Origin: Deltaproteobacteria bacterium
GTDB lineage: Bacteria; Desulfobacterota; Desulfobulbia; Desulfobulbales; BM004
Length of the DNA: 5,014 bases
Direction: 5' to 3'
NCBI GenBank assembly: GCA_019312695.1
Contig: JAFDCT010000332.1
Span: 1-5,014 of the forward strand
Shown here: piece after piece, positions 1 to 5,014 of the stretch
How positions within the stretch are numbered: position 1 is the first letter of the stretch
How the letters are laid out: each line of letters begins with the position of its first letter
Program-made: the position numbers and the translations under genes
Notes under the pieces: model-generated
Database searches by the model: none
The model's input: only the letters and a program-made list of their open reading frames with translations
Told to the model about the DNA's origin: nothing

Positions 1-282
<282 letters not shown>

Positions 283-443
283 CCTCTCACCCAAAATATT
301 TTCTCCTGATTGATTTGACTTAACCCTGTCAAGGGGTGCGACAATTTACCGCATTTGCAAACTTTCTACATTGTGATATCTCATAGGCAGTAATCAGCAA
401 AAAATATTTCTCCCCGGTTATATTTTTGCGATGCAGATGTTGC

Positions 444-487
444 CCCCTCTGCTCCCATGCAAGCCATGAAGAGCAGAGGGGCCCCTC
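444..487. repeat. GC-rich hairpin with overlapping palindrome
   Basis: CCCCTCTGCTC (444-454) and GAGCAGAGGGG (471-481) are perfect 11-bp inverted repeats around a 16-nt loop. The right arm overlaps a second perfect palindrome, GAGGGGCCCCTC (476-487), so the same bases could form either a long hairpin or a short local one. No T-run follows on either side, so it is not a standard intrinsic terminator. It stands in a stretch without genes and its role is unknown. Confidence 0.6.
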
Positions 488-818
488 AAATCCGTCCGGA
501 ATTGCATACAATACAGCAAAACTATAAGCTATCCCGATCCTGCCAACCGGCATCCAGCACTAGGCTCAGCTTTCATGAACTCTGTACAGGAAGATACTTT
601 CAGGCATTTTCTTTAAAAGGGCGCTTTCCCCTGCTAACAGAAAAGCATTGGTGGAGTTCTGGGGCAGTGAAGAAATTGTTGAGCAGCCTGAGATAATTGT
701 GGGCCTTGGGTCGGTCGGTATCAGCAGGATTAGCAGGATCGGTAAAAAATTCCTCTGGCAGATTGTCCAAGCATTCGATTCGTTAGGTTATATCGAATCG
801 CCTGATGTATGGTTGCAT

Positions 819-849
819 AAAAAGGAAATAATTAGCAGGAATCCTTTTT
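819..849. repeat. Stem-loop AAAAAGGA/TCCTTTTT
   Basis: AAAAAGGA (819-826) and TCCTTTTT (842-849) are perfect 8-bp inverted repeats with a 15-nt loop. The T-run is part of the stem and the stem is short in GC, so it would be at best a weak bidirectional terminator. It lies 40 bp beyond the stronger stem-loop at 890-922 as seen from the cytochrome gene and could act as a back-up to it. Confidence 0.35.
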
Positions 850-889
850 CCGGACCTTGTTTAACCGGGATTACTTGGCATTTTCCATA

Positions 890-922
890 ACAAAGGCGGC
901 TGCAATCCGCAGCCGCCTTTGT
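890..922 (-). terminator. Intrinsic-type terminator of the cytochrome gene
   Basis: ACAAAGGCGGCTGC (890-903) and GCAGCCGCCTTTGT (909-922) form a perfect 14-bp stem with a 5-nt loop, 47 bp beyond the stop codon of the leftward cytochrome gene. The arrangement of A-rich foot, GC-rich stem and T-rich foot is typical of bacterial terminators that carry the short T-tract within and just after the stem. The free tail on the minus strand is not a long U-run (TATGG follows), so efficiency is uncertain. Strand is assigned from position; the symmetrical stem could also stop rightward transcripts. Confidence 0.8.
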
Positions 923-969
923 CGTGTATCTTTGAAAAATATTTCTTTTCAGAGTTACTGCCTCAGCTA

Positions 970-1782
970 TTATGCTCCCTTGGCGGTCGGCACATTGTCA
1001 CCATGGCATTCACTACAGTTGCCCTGCGAGGTGATCTGGTTGTCCAAGGCATTGGCCAGAGGCTCATTACGGGGTTTATAGGTGCCATCAGCCCACTCGT
1101 TCAGAAGTTTGGCAGTATACATTGCAATGTCGGCAGACAAACGGGCGCAGCGTTCTTTCCGTTCAATGCCGAAGAATTTAACATCCTCCTTGTCCATCCA
1201 TTTACCGACGGAAATATGGCATATGGGGGTATCGCTTATGCTCTGATTTTTAATCTCGTACTTTGCTTGTCCTGCTGCCGGCTTATATTGCGGCAGATTC
1301 TCGCTGGCATAGAATGCGATAACATCGTTGATGATCGCCTCACCAACAGCAACCGGAGCCCGCCCGCCGGACGTGGTGACCTTCTTGCTGTCACCAGCGG
1401 TGATCAGGCCAACGGCTGTACCAGCTCCGATCAGGGTGCCGCAGGCGGTGCCCCAGCCCATTAAACCGCCGTGGGCCCAGAAAACTGAGTTCAGCGGAAA
1501 GGAGGCATAAGGCTCACCGACACTTGCTGCCAGCGGCTTAAACAGACCGGTAAGTACTGTTTCCGCACAGAACTTGGTGAAGTAGGTTTCATGGGCGATC
1601 CTGCCTACTTCGTTGACATCTAACTTCTTATAAGGATAGGCTGCGTCGCCACTTGCTTTGGCTTTAGAAACTAAACCGGTAATACCGGTTGACATAACGG
1701 CTGCACCGGCAGCAATTGTTCCTGCTCCAATCAATACTTCTCTTCTTGAAACTTCTTTTTTATCATCTTTCATCGTTGTCAT
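970..1782 (-). CDS. Tat-exported split-Soret-type cytochrome c with C_GCAxxG_C_C-like domain
   Basis: This 270-residue protein is predicted to be exported folded by the Tat system and to act as a periplasmic redox carrier. The N-terminus has the twin-arginine motif S-R-R-E-V-L (12-17), a small-residue hydrophobic stretch (18-38) and a likely cleavage after A-K-A (41-43). The body has cysteines at 72, 114 (in A-C-G-T-L-I-G), 188 and 212, matching the spaced-Cys layout of the C_GCAxxG_C_C family, which split-Soret cytochromes share. Only one canonical heme-c motif is visible, C256-S-E-C-H260, close to the C-terminus. H104 and H189 (in I-C-H-I-S-V) are possible metal or heme ligands. An in-frame stop lies directly before the ATG at 1782, so no longer start exists. 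The GAGGT upstream is only two bases from that ATG and 11 bases from the second Met (codon 4), leaving the choice between them open. The gene stands alone, with its own terminator and a long upstream spacer. The split-Soret name is from pattern recognition; the substrate and partner are unknown. Confidence 0.8.
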   Translation of the reverse strand: MTTMKDDKKEVSRREVLIGAGTIAAGAAVMSTGITGLVSKAKASGDAAYPYKKLDVNEVGRIAHETYFTKFCAETVLTGLFKPLAASVGEPYASFPLNSVFWAHGGLMGWGTACGTLIGAGTAVGLITAGDSKKVTTSGGRAPVAVGEAIINDVIAFYASENLPQYKPAAGQAKYEIKNQSISDTPICHISVGKWMDKEDVKFFGIERKERCARLSADIAMYTAKLLNEWADGTYKPRNEPLANALDNQITSQGNCSECHGDNVPTAKGA

Positions 1783-1887
1783 TTACCTCGCTGTCTTTGA
1801 CTCATTAATTAATCTACCCTTTTGAAGTAGAACCTCCCTTTCCTCCTGAAACCTGGAACTTAACCGGAGTCAAAAAGGACCCAATTG

Positions 1888-1926
1888 TATGTCCTCAAAA
1901 ATATAAAGGAACATTTTTGGGACATA
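1888..1926. promoter_or_regulatory. Bulged inverted repeat upstream of the cytochrome gene
   Basis: The left arm (1888-1902, TATGTCCTCAAAAAT) pairs with the right arm (1913-1926, ATTTTTGGGACATA) over 14 bp with a single bulged T, leaving a 10-nt loop. It lies about 105-145 bp upstream of the cytochrome start. It could be an operator or a structured part of the cytochrome leader. On the minus strand, the loop and left arm contain TATATT-like sequence that might serve as a -10 box, but no good -35 partner is seen. Confidence 0.4.
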
Positions 1927-1938
1927 AATTAAAAGCAA

Positions 1939-2004
1939 GCCACATTGTGGCATCACATGGCTAACACAATGCTGAAAACTAAACAACGTGGCAAATTGTC
2001 GCAT
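1939..2004. promoter_or_regulatory. Cluster of ATTGTGGC/ATTGTCGC repeats, candidate operator sites
   Basis: ATTGTGGCAT (1944-1953) and ATTGTCGCAT (1995-2004) are direct repeats differing at one base. The first copy is embedded in the 13-bp palindrome GCCACATTGTGGC (1939-1951). In addition, CATTGTG (1943-1949) and CACAATG (1965-1971) form a second, wider dyad. Such nested half-sites are common for dimeric transcription factors. The sites are 155-225 bp upstream of the cytochrome start and 360-425 bp from the SAP gene, so the cytochrome is the more likely target. The regulator cannot be named. Confidence 0.4.
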
Positions 2005-2098
2005 TTTTGCTGTAGAAATGACTAAATCTTGCCGAAAAAATCAGAAAAAAGCAGTAAATACTCGCAATTATTGAAATTTTTATTATATATAATAAAGA

Positions 2099-2117
2099 AT
2101 ATTACAAATTGTAATAT
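2099..2117. promoter_or_regulatory. 19-bp perfect palindrome, candidate operator
   Basis: ATATTACAA, a central A, then TTGTAATAT form a perfect odd-length dyad. TTACAA-N-TTGTAA resembles binding sites of several dimeric repressors, though the AT-rich background makes chance dyads more likely than elsewhere. It lies midway in the divergent spacer, about 145 bp before the -35 box of the SAP-gene promoter. Confidence 0.45.
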
Positions 2118-2261
2118 GTGATAATTTTGAACATTTAAATATAATTTATTATATAGCTACTGTCTTGGGTTGAAATGAAATGATTGCCCTGGTTTTTGTA
2201 TTCCACATGTTGACCTGTCAATGATTTCTTTTATCACAAAAAGCTAATCAGATTAAATATA

Positions 2262-2290
2262 TTGACATAAAAAAATATCGAATCTAAAAT
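2262..2290 (+). promoter_or_regulatory. Sigma70-type promoter of the SAP-domain gene
   Basis: TTGACA (2262-2267) is a perfect -35 box and TAAAAT (2285-2290) a five-of-six -10 box, with the optimal 17-nt spacer. Transcription would begin near 2297, giving a leader of about 65 nt before the start codon at 2364. The leader carries a small CGCC-TCC-GGCG hairpin (2312-2322) followed by six T (2328-2333). Confidence 0.75.
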
Positions 2291-2363
2291 TGCACATTCT
2301 TAAAATAATAACGCCTCCGGCGATAACTTTTTTCTGCAGATGAAGCAAAGGGAGGATAGCCTC

Positions 2364-2540
2364 ATGACCGTAAAAGAAATCAAGATGATTGCAAAGAAAA
2401 TGGGGATCCAGGCCGGCAAAATGAAAAAAGCCGAGTTGATCAGGTCGATACAGACAACAGAGGGCAACACCCCCTGTTTTCAGACCGGCGTCACCTCATG
2501 CAATCAGGAAAACTGCTGCTGGCGATCAGACTGTATATAG
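2364..2540 (+). CDS. Small SAP/Rho-N-domain protein with cysteine-rich tail
   Basis: A 58-residue protein with two parts. Residues 1-30 (T-V-K-E-I-K...G-I...K-M-K-K-A-E-L-I-R-S-I) match the helix-loop-helix of SAP and Rho N-terminal domains, which bind nucleic acid. Residues 38-57 carry five cysteines (38, 46, 51, 52, 57) in the pattern C-x7-C-x4-C-C-x-R/S-x-D-C, suitable for a bound metal. Short proteins with this combination recur in deltaproteobacteria, from memory of the family; their function is not established, and a nucleic-acid-binding regulatory role is inferred. The start is set at the ATG at 2364 because GGGAGG (2350-2355) lies eight bases upstream; the in-frame ATG at 2340 has no such site. 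The gene has its own strong promoter and appears to be monocistronic, with a possible stem-loop 33 bp after the stop. Confidence 0.85.
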   Translation: MTVKEIKMIAKKMGIQAGKMKKAELIRSIQTTEGNTPCFQTGVTSCNQENCCWRSDCI

Positions 2541-2572
2541 TACAACGCCTCCTTCAGAGTAGGGCCGTATAA

Positions 2573-2596
2573 GTCCTTTGCCGTTCCGGAAGGGAC
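2573..2596 (+). terminator. Possible weak terminator after the SAP-domain gene
   Basis: GTCCTTT (2573-2579) pairs with AAGGGAC (2590-2596), with one G-T pair. Inside it CCG (2581-2583) pairs with CGG (2587-2589) around a three-base loop, with one bulged G, giving about 10 bp. A modest T-rich tail (ATTTTATTG, from 2603) starts seven bases later, so termination would be weak. Confidence 0.4.
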
Positions 2597-2771
2597 TGCT
2601 GGATTTTATTGTTCAGCAAGAGGCACAGACATTCAGTCAAATAACTGTTTGCCGGGTTAAACATGCCTGGGTAACGATATTTTTTTCCTGCAAATAGCTC
2701 AGCACACCTCTCGATTCACGTCCCATCTGTCACGTAACATTCAGCTTTCTATTTTTCCCCTAAATGTTCAA
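2597..2771. other. Spacer without genes, with a weak stem and T-run
   Basis: No coding frame is supported. CCGGG (2652-2656) can pair with CCTGG (2666-2670), and a run of seven T follows at 2680-2686, ten bases beyond. The stem is short and the gap long, so this is at most a poor second terminator. The rest shows no recognisable element. Confidence 0.35.
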
Positions 2772-2800
2772 TTGCTACTGGTGCAATAATACATTAGTAT
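2772..2800 (+). promoter_or_regulatory. Candidate promoter of the lipoprotein gene
   Basis: TTGCTA (2772-2777) and TAGTAT (2795-2800) are each four-of-six matches to the sigma70 boxes and are separated by 17 nt. Transcription would start near 2807, about 50 nt before the lipoprotein ATG. The -35 box overlaps an imperfect dyad, ATTGCTAC/GTGCAAT (2771-2787), which could be an operator. Confidence 0.4.
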
Positions 2801-2855
2801 CAAAATATTCAGCCTGAATTTGCACAAAAACAACATAGTAATAAGGAGAACCGGT

Positions 2856-3338
2856 ATGAGACGTTTTGGATTCACAACCATGGTTGTGGTTGCTACAATT
2901 TGCTTCTTTCTGACGTCCTGCAGTGAACAGAAACAGACAGCGGAAAAAACTCCACAGCCAAAAGACAAGGTAGAAAGCCTGGCAACCACTCCGGAAGACA
3001 TAAAAAAAGAAGCCGCAGATCTGGCCCGGGCAACAATGGCCTATACCGAGGAACAAAAAGAGCTCTATCAGAAAAAAATCGAGGAAAAGATCGATCAATA
3101 CGGTCAACAACTCATGGCGCTTCAAGAAAAAATGGTCATGTTAAATGAACAGGCCAAGGCCGGCCTGGTTGCCGAGATGGAAAATCTCAACAGAAAAAAA
3201 CAGGAAGTAGCTGAAAAAGCTCGTGAAATTCAGTCTGCAAGCGGTGAGGCGTATGAGGATCTCAGGGAAGGTCTCGAAAGTTCACTTGAAGAAATGGACA
3301 AGGCCTTTGACCAGGCCATGGACCGCTTTGCGAAATAG
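2856..3338 (+). CDS. Coiled-coil lipoprotein, function unknown
   Basis: A 160-residue protein with a lipoprotein signal peptide: a basic start (M-R-R), a hydrophobic core (residues 5-19) and the lipobox L-T-S-C with the lipidated Cys at 22. Ser at +2 is the usual pattern for outer-membrane sorting in Gram-negative cells; the destination is inferred. After a short Lys/Pro-rich linker (30-45), residues 48-158 are almost entirely Glu, Lys, Gln, Ala, Leu and Met, without Pro, with heptad-like spacing, so a long helical coiled coil is expected. No catalytic or metal-binding motif is present, and there are no cysteines after Cys22. The ATG at 2856 is chosen because AGGAG (2844-2848) stands seven bases before it and the signal peptide begins there; an upstream TTG at 2820 would only lengthen the signal. 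It is followed 80 bp later by the CDF transporter gene on the same strand, which could be co-transcribed. I do not recognise a named family. Confidence 0.85.
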   Translation: MRRFGFTTMVVVATICFFLTSCSEQKQTAEKTPQPKDKVESLATTPEDIKKEAADLARATMAYTEEQKELYQKKIEEKIDQYGQQLMALQEKMVMLNEQAKAGLVAEMENLNRKKQEVAEKAREIQSASGEAYEDLREGLESSLEEMDKAFDQAMDRFAK

Positions 3339-3418
3339 CTCCGCCGTGAAAATTTTCGTTACAAATTACTCTGTCATGCCCCTAGGCACTTAGTCCCCAA
3401 AAAAATTTACTTTTTTTT

Positions 3419-4360
3419 ATGGCCGGTTCATCCAGAAAAGTCATATATGCTGCCCTGCTGGGCAACAGCCTGATTGCGGTGACCAAGTTTGCTGCAGCAG
3501 CAATTTCCGGCAGTTCTGCCATGTTTTCCGAAGGCATCCACTCGCTGGTTGATACCGGCAACCAGGTCCTGCTCCTGCATGGCTTGCGCAAGGCCCGCAA
3601 ACCTCCATGCGAGCGTTTTCCCTTCGGCCATGGCAAGGAGATATATTTCTGGAGCTTTGCAGTTGCCATCCTCATCTTTGCCGTGGGCTCCGGCGTATCG
3701 CTTTACGAAGGGATCATCCATACCATTCATCCCAAACCCATAGCCAATCCTATGGTAAATTATATCGTGCTGGGCCTGGCCCTCCTTTTCGAGGGTGTAG
3801 CCTGGTATTTTGCCCTCACCGAATTTACCAAGGCCAAGGGCAAGTGGGGGTACCTTGAAGCAGTAAAGCGGGGTAAGGACCCGACCATGTTCGTAGTCCT
3901 CTTCGAGGATTCAGCCGCCATGCTCGGCATCCTGGTCGCCTTTGCCGGCGTCCTCCTTGTTGACCTTACCGGTGTTCTCATCTTTGACGGTGTTGCCTCG
4001 ATCATCATCGGCCTTATCCTGGGTGGCACTGCCGTCTGGCTTGCTTATGAAACCAAGGGGCTGCTCATCGGTGAAAGCGCAAACAAGCAGGTTACTGACG
4101 GAATTCGCGGGATCATTCTGCAATTTGATGGTATTGATCATATCAATGAAGTGCTGACCATGCATATGGGACCGGATTTTGTCCTGGTCAATATCAGTAT
4201 CGACTTCCATGACGACATTGGGGCCGGTGATCTGGAGGATATGATTGCCAGGATGGACACGGAGATCAAACAGCGTTTTTCAACAGTAAAACGCGTTTTT
4301 GTGGAGGCTGAATCAAGACGGTTATTGCCCCAGCAGCCACCACTGGAAATAACCTGTTAA
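3419..4360 (+). CDS. Cation diffusion facilitator family transporter, SLC30A9-like
   Basis: A 313-residue inner-membrane transporter of the CDF family, whose members export divalent metals such as Zn(II), Mn(II), Fe(II) or Co(II), usually by proton exchange. Six membrane segments are visible at about 8-31, 33-55, 77-99, 112-135, 158-181 and 188-211. Segment 2 has S-E-G-I-H41-S-L-V-D45, the H-x-x-x-D metal site. Segment 5 has F-E-D164-S-A-A-M-L-G, where the second ligand of the usual pair is replaced; this E-D-[ST]-A-A form is known from ZnT9/SLC30A9-like members. The F-P-F-G-H-G-K loop (67-73) is also typical. A cytoplasmic ferredoxin-like domain follows (about 213-300). Length matches the family. 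No ribosome site precedes the ATG: eight T stand directly before it, and an in-frame TAG at 3383 excludes a longer start. The N-terminus S-R-K-V-I-Y-A-A-L begins as relatives do, so this start is kept. The metal cannot be assigned from sequence. Confidence 0.92.
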   Translation: MAGSSRKVIYAALLGNSLIAVTKFAAAAISGSSAMFSEGIHSLVDTGNQVLLLHGLRKARKPPCERFPFGHGKEIYFWSFAVAILIFAVGSGVSLYEGIIHTIHPKPIANPMVNYIVLGLALLFEGVAWYFALTEFTKAKGKWGYLEAVKRGKDPTMFVVLFEDSAAMLGILVAFAGVLLVDLTGVLIFDGVASIIIGLILGGTAVWLAYETKGLLIGESANKQVTDGIRGIILQFDGIDHINEVLTMHMGPDFVLVNISIDFHDDIGAGDLEDMIARMDTEIKQRFSTVKRVFVEAESRRLLPQQPPLEITC

Positions 4361-4392
4361 TCAGTAACTTTAAAAAATCGTAGGGAACCATC

Positions 4393-4575
4393 ATGAATGA
4401 AAGAATTGAACCGGAAGAAGGAAAATGGTACTACCGCTTTGATGAGGGCAAGAACTTCAAAATCACGGGTGTAGACGAAGTCAGATGCGTGGTGCAGATT
4501 CAATACCTGGGGGGCGACACTTCAGAAGTGCCTCTTGAAACCTGGTATAAACTGGAGCTGCAGAAATCAGAGTAA
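4393..4575 (+). CDS. Small DUF6763-like protein
   Basis: A 60-residue acidic protein without signal or membrane segment, expected in the cytoplasm. The order E-P-E-x-G-K-W-Y (7-14), the central V-D-E...V-V-Q-I-Q-Y (27-38), G-G-D-T-S-E-V (40-46) and the ending L-E-T-W-Y-K-L-E-L (48-56) resemble the short conserved proteins called DUF6763, probably a small beta-barrel-like fold. Their function is unknown to me. The match is from memory of the motif pattern. The start has a modest ribosome site, AGGGA (4382-4386), six bases before the ATG. The gene starts 32 bp after the CDF transporter and is likely co-transcribed with it. Confidence 0.75.
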   Translation: MNERIEPEEGKWYYRFDEGKNFKITGVDEVRCVVQIQYLGGDTSEVPLETWYKLELQKSE

Positions 4576-4708
4576 ATAAAAAATAGAGCGCAGGAGAGTG
4601 GGGGGTCAGGTGAAAAACCTTTATCCCGGATCTTGCACCGCAGCCCATGTTTTTTGCTCTTATGATACTGCATTCTACATTTTAAATTTTACCTTTAAAG
4701 AGGGACCG

Positions 4709-5005
4709 ATGCTTAAAACAAACATTACAAAACACGTGCCCCTGCCAAAGGAAACCCCGGCATTTTTCTGCGGTAACTGCGGCGTTGTATCACTGTATGC
4801 CGCCAACATCTGCAACCCGCAGGGCAAGCTGAAAAAGATCGACTGGTGCGGCTCCAAGGATATGTTCGAGGCCAAACTCTGCAAGAACAGGGTCAACAAC
4901 GACCGCTTCCGCTGCACCACCTGTGGTAAAGCAGCAATCAACCCCGCCCTGCTCTGCGAACCGGGAAAAATGCCGATGCCTGATAAAGTGAAAAATGAAA
5001 AATGA
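4709..5005 (+). CDS. Eight-cysteine zinc-ribbon-like protein with internal duplication
   Basis: A 98-residue protein with eight cysteines at 21, 24, 35, 47, 58, 69, 72 and 83. Two copies of F-x-C-x2-C-G-x9-C-x-P-(x)-G-K are seen at 19-40 and 67-87, each C-x2-C-x10-C, offset by exactly 48 residues. The middle part adds C47 (D-W-C-G) and C58 (K-L-C-K-N-R). This suggests two zinc-binding knuckles or, less likely, an iron-sulfur protein. No signal peptide or membrane segment is visible. The start is set at the ATG at 4709 because GAGGG (4699-4703) lies five bases before it; upstream in-frame codons from 4598 have poor composition and no ribosome site. It lies 133 bp after the DUF6763-like gene on the same strand, without a clear terminator between them. 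I do not recognise a named family. The gene ends nine bases before the end of the window. Confidence 0.8.
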   Translation: MLKTNITKHVPLPKETPAFFCGNCGVVSLYAANICNPQGKLKKIDWCGSKDMFEAKLCKNRVNNDRFRCTTCGKAAINPALLCEPGKMPMPDKVKNEK

Positions 5006-5014
5006 AAATGGATA

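Larger units (their letters stand above)
283..889. other. About 600 bp with no convincing gene
   Basis: No reading frame here has a good ribosome site, a recognisable domain or a conserved-looking product; frames of 74-80 codons exist on both strands but look like chance. What can be seen is a strong hairpin at 444-481, smaller stem-loops at 776-800 (CGATTCG/CGAATCG) and 819-849, a tandem AGCAGGAT pair (723-739), and a related TTAGCAGGA at 730-738 and 832-840. The string AAAATATTT followed by pyrimidines recurs near 293, 401 and 936. The stretch lies just beyond the tRNA and may be old insertion-site debris or untranslated RNA; neither is shown. Confidence 0.6.
1783..2261. other. AT-rich divergent spacer, palindrome-rich control region
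   Basis: This is most of the 580-bp gap between the leftward cytochrome gene and the rightward SAP-domain gene. No gene is supported in it. It contains a bulged hairpin (1888-1926), a group of ATTGTGGC-like repeats (1939-2004), a 14-bp AT palindrome TATTATATATAATA (2081-2094), a 19-bp palindrome (2099-2117) and a 12-bp palindrome TTGACCTGTCAA (2210-2221). On the minus strand, a purine-rich AGGAGG-type stretch lies about 45-65 bp before the cytochrome start. I could not place a convincing sigma70 or sigma54 promoter for the cytochrome. The density of dyads suggests one or more regulator sites. Confidence 0.5.

Noticed and set aside
329..890. Frames of 74-80 codons in the stretch between tRNA and cytochrome terminator
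   Set aside because: They lack ribosome sites, recognisable domains and plausible starts (the 648 frame begins at TTG), and they overlap hairpins.
919..1510. Plus-strand frames of 181 and 60 codons opposite the cytochrome
   Set aside because: They are the antisense of a clearly coding gene and show no domain or ribosome site.
1989..2010. Sigma54-like TGGC...GC element in the divergent spacer
   Set aside because: The distance between GG and GC is nine bases instead of ten and no gene follows at a fitting distance on that strand.
2340..2363. Earlier ATG for the SAP-domain protein
   Set aside because: GGGAGG is placed for the ATG at 2364, and the SAP domain begins there.
2820..2855. Upstream TTG start for the lipoprotein
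   Set aside because: It lacks a ribosome site and would put extra residues before a normal signal peptide.
4598..4708. Longer start for the eight-cysteine protein
   Set aside because: The extra 37 codons have no ribosome site, while GAGGG precedes the ATG at 4709 at good spacing.

Overview
The window most resembles a chromosome segment from an anaerobic Desulfobacterota (deltaproteobacterial) organism. The reasons are a Tat-exported split-Soret-type cytochrome c, a small SAP/Rho-N-type protein with a cysteine-rich tail of the kind seen in Geobacter-like and sulfate-reducing lineages, and a moderate-GC genome with long AT-rich regulatory spacers. This assignment is an inference from family recognition; no search was possible.

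Layout. Positions 1-282 hold the catalytic C-terminus of a tyrosine recombinase (its start is off the window) whose stop codon lies inside a complete tRNA-Arg(TCT) gene, which looks like the end of an integrated element at a tRNA. Positions 283-889 contain no convincing gene, only hairpins and short repeats. A strong stem-loop (890-922) then ends the leftward cytochrome gene (970-1782). About 580 bp of AT-rich divergent spacer (1783-2363) follows, with several palindromes and a near-consensus sigma70 promoter facing right. That promoter drives a 58-residue SAP-domain protein (2364-2540). After a second, roughly 315 bp spacer, four rightward genes follow: a coiled-coil lipoprotein (2856-3338), a cation diffusion facilitator (CDF) metal-ion transporter (3419-4360), a 60-residue DUF6763-like protein (4393-4575) and a 98-residue eight-cysteine protein with an internal duplication (4709-5005).

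How the parts relate. The integrase and tRNA form one mobile-element unit. The cytochrome is a monocistronic periplasmic redox gene with its own terminator and a large upstream control region. The CDF transporter and the DUF6763-like gene are close enough (32 bp) to be co-transcribed. The lipoprotein (80 bp upstream of the CDF gene) and the cysteine-rich protein (133 bp downstream of the DUF6763-like gene) may or may not belong to the same unit. Nothing here forms a clear defence or biosynthetic cluster. The most unusual signals are three helically phased 8-bp repeats in the integrase 3' end beside the tRNA, the palindrome-rich divergent spacer, and the duplicated eight-cysteine protein.
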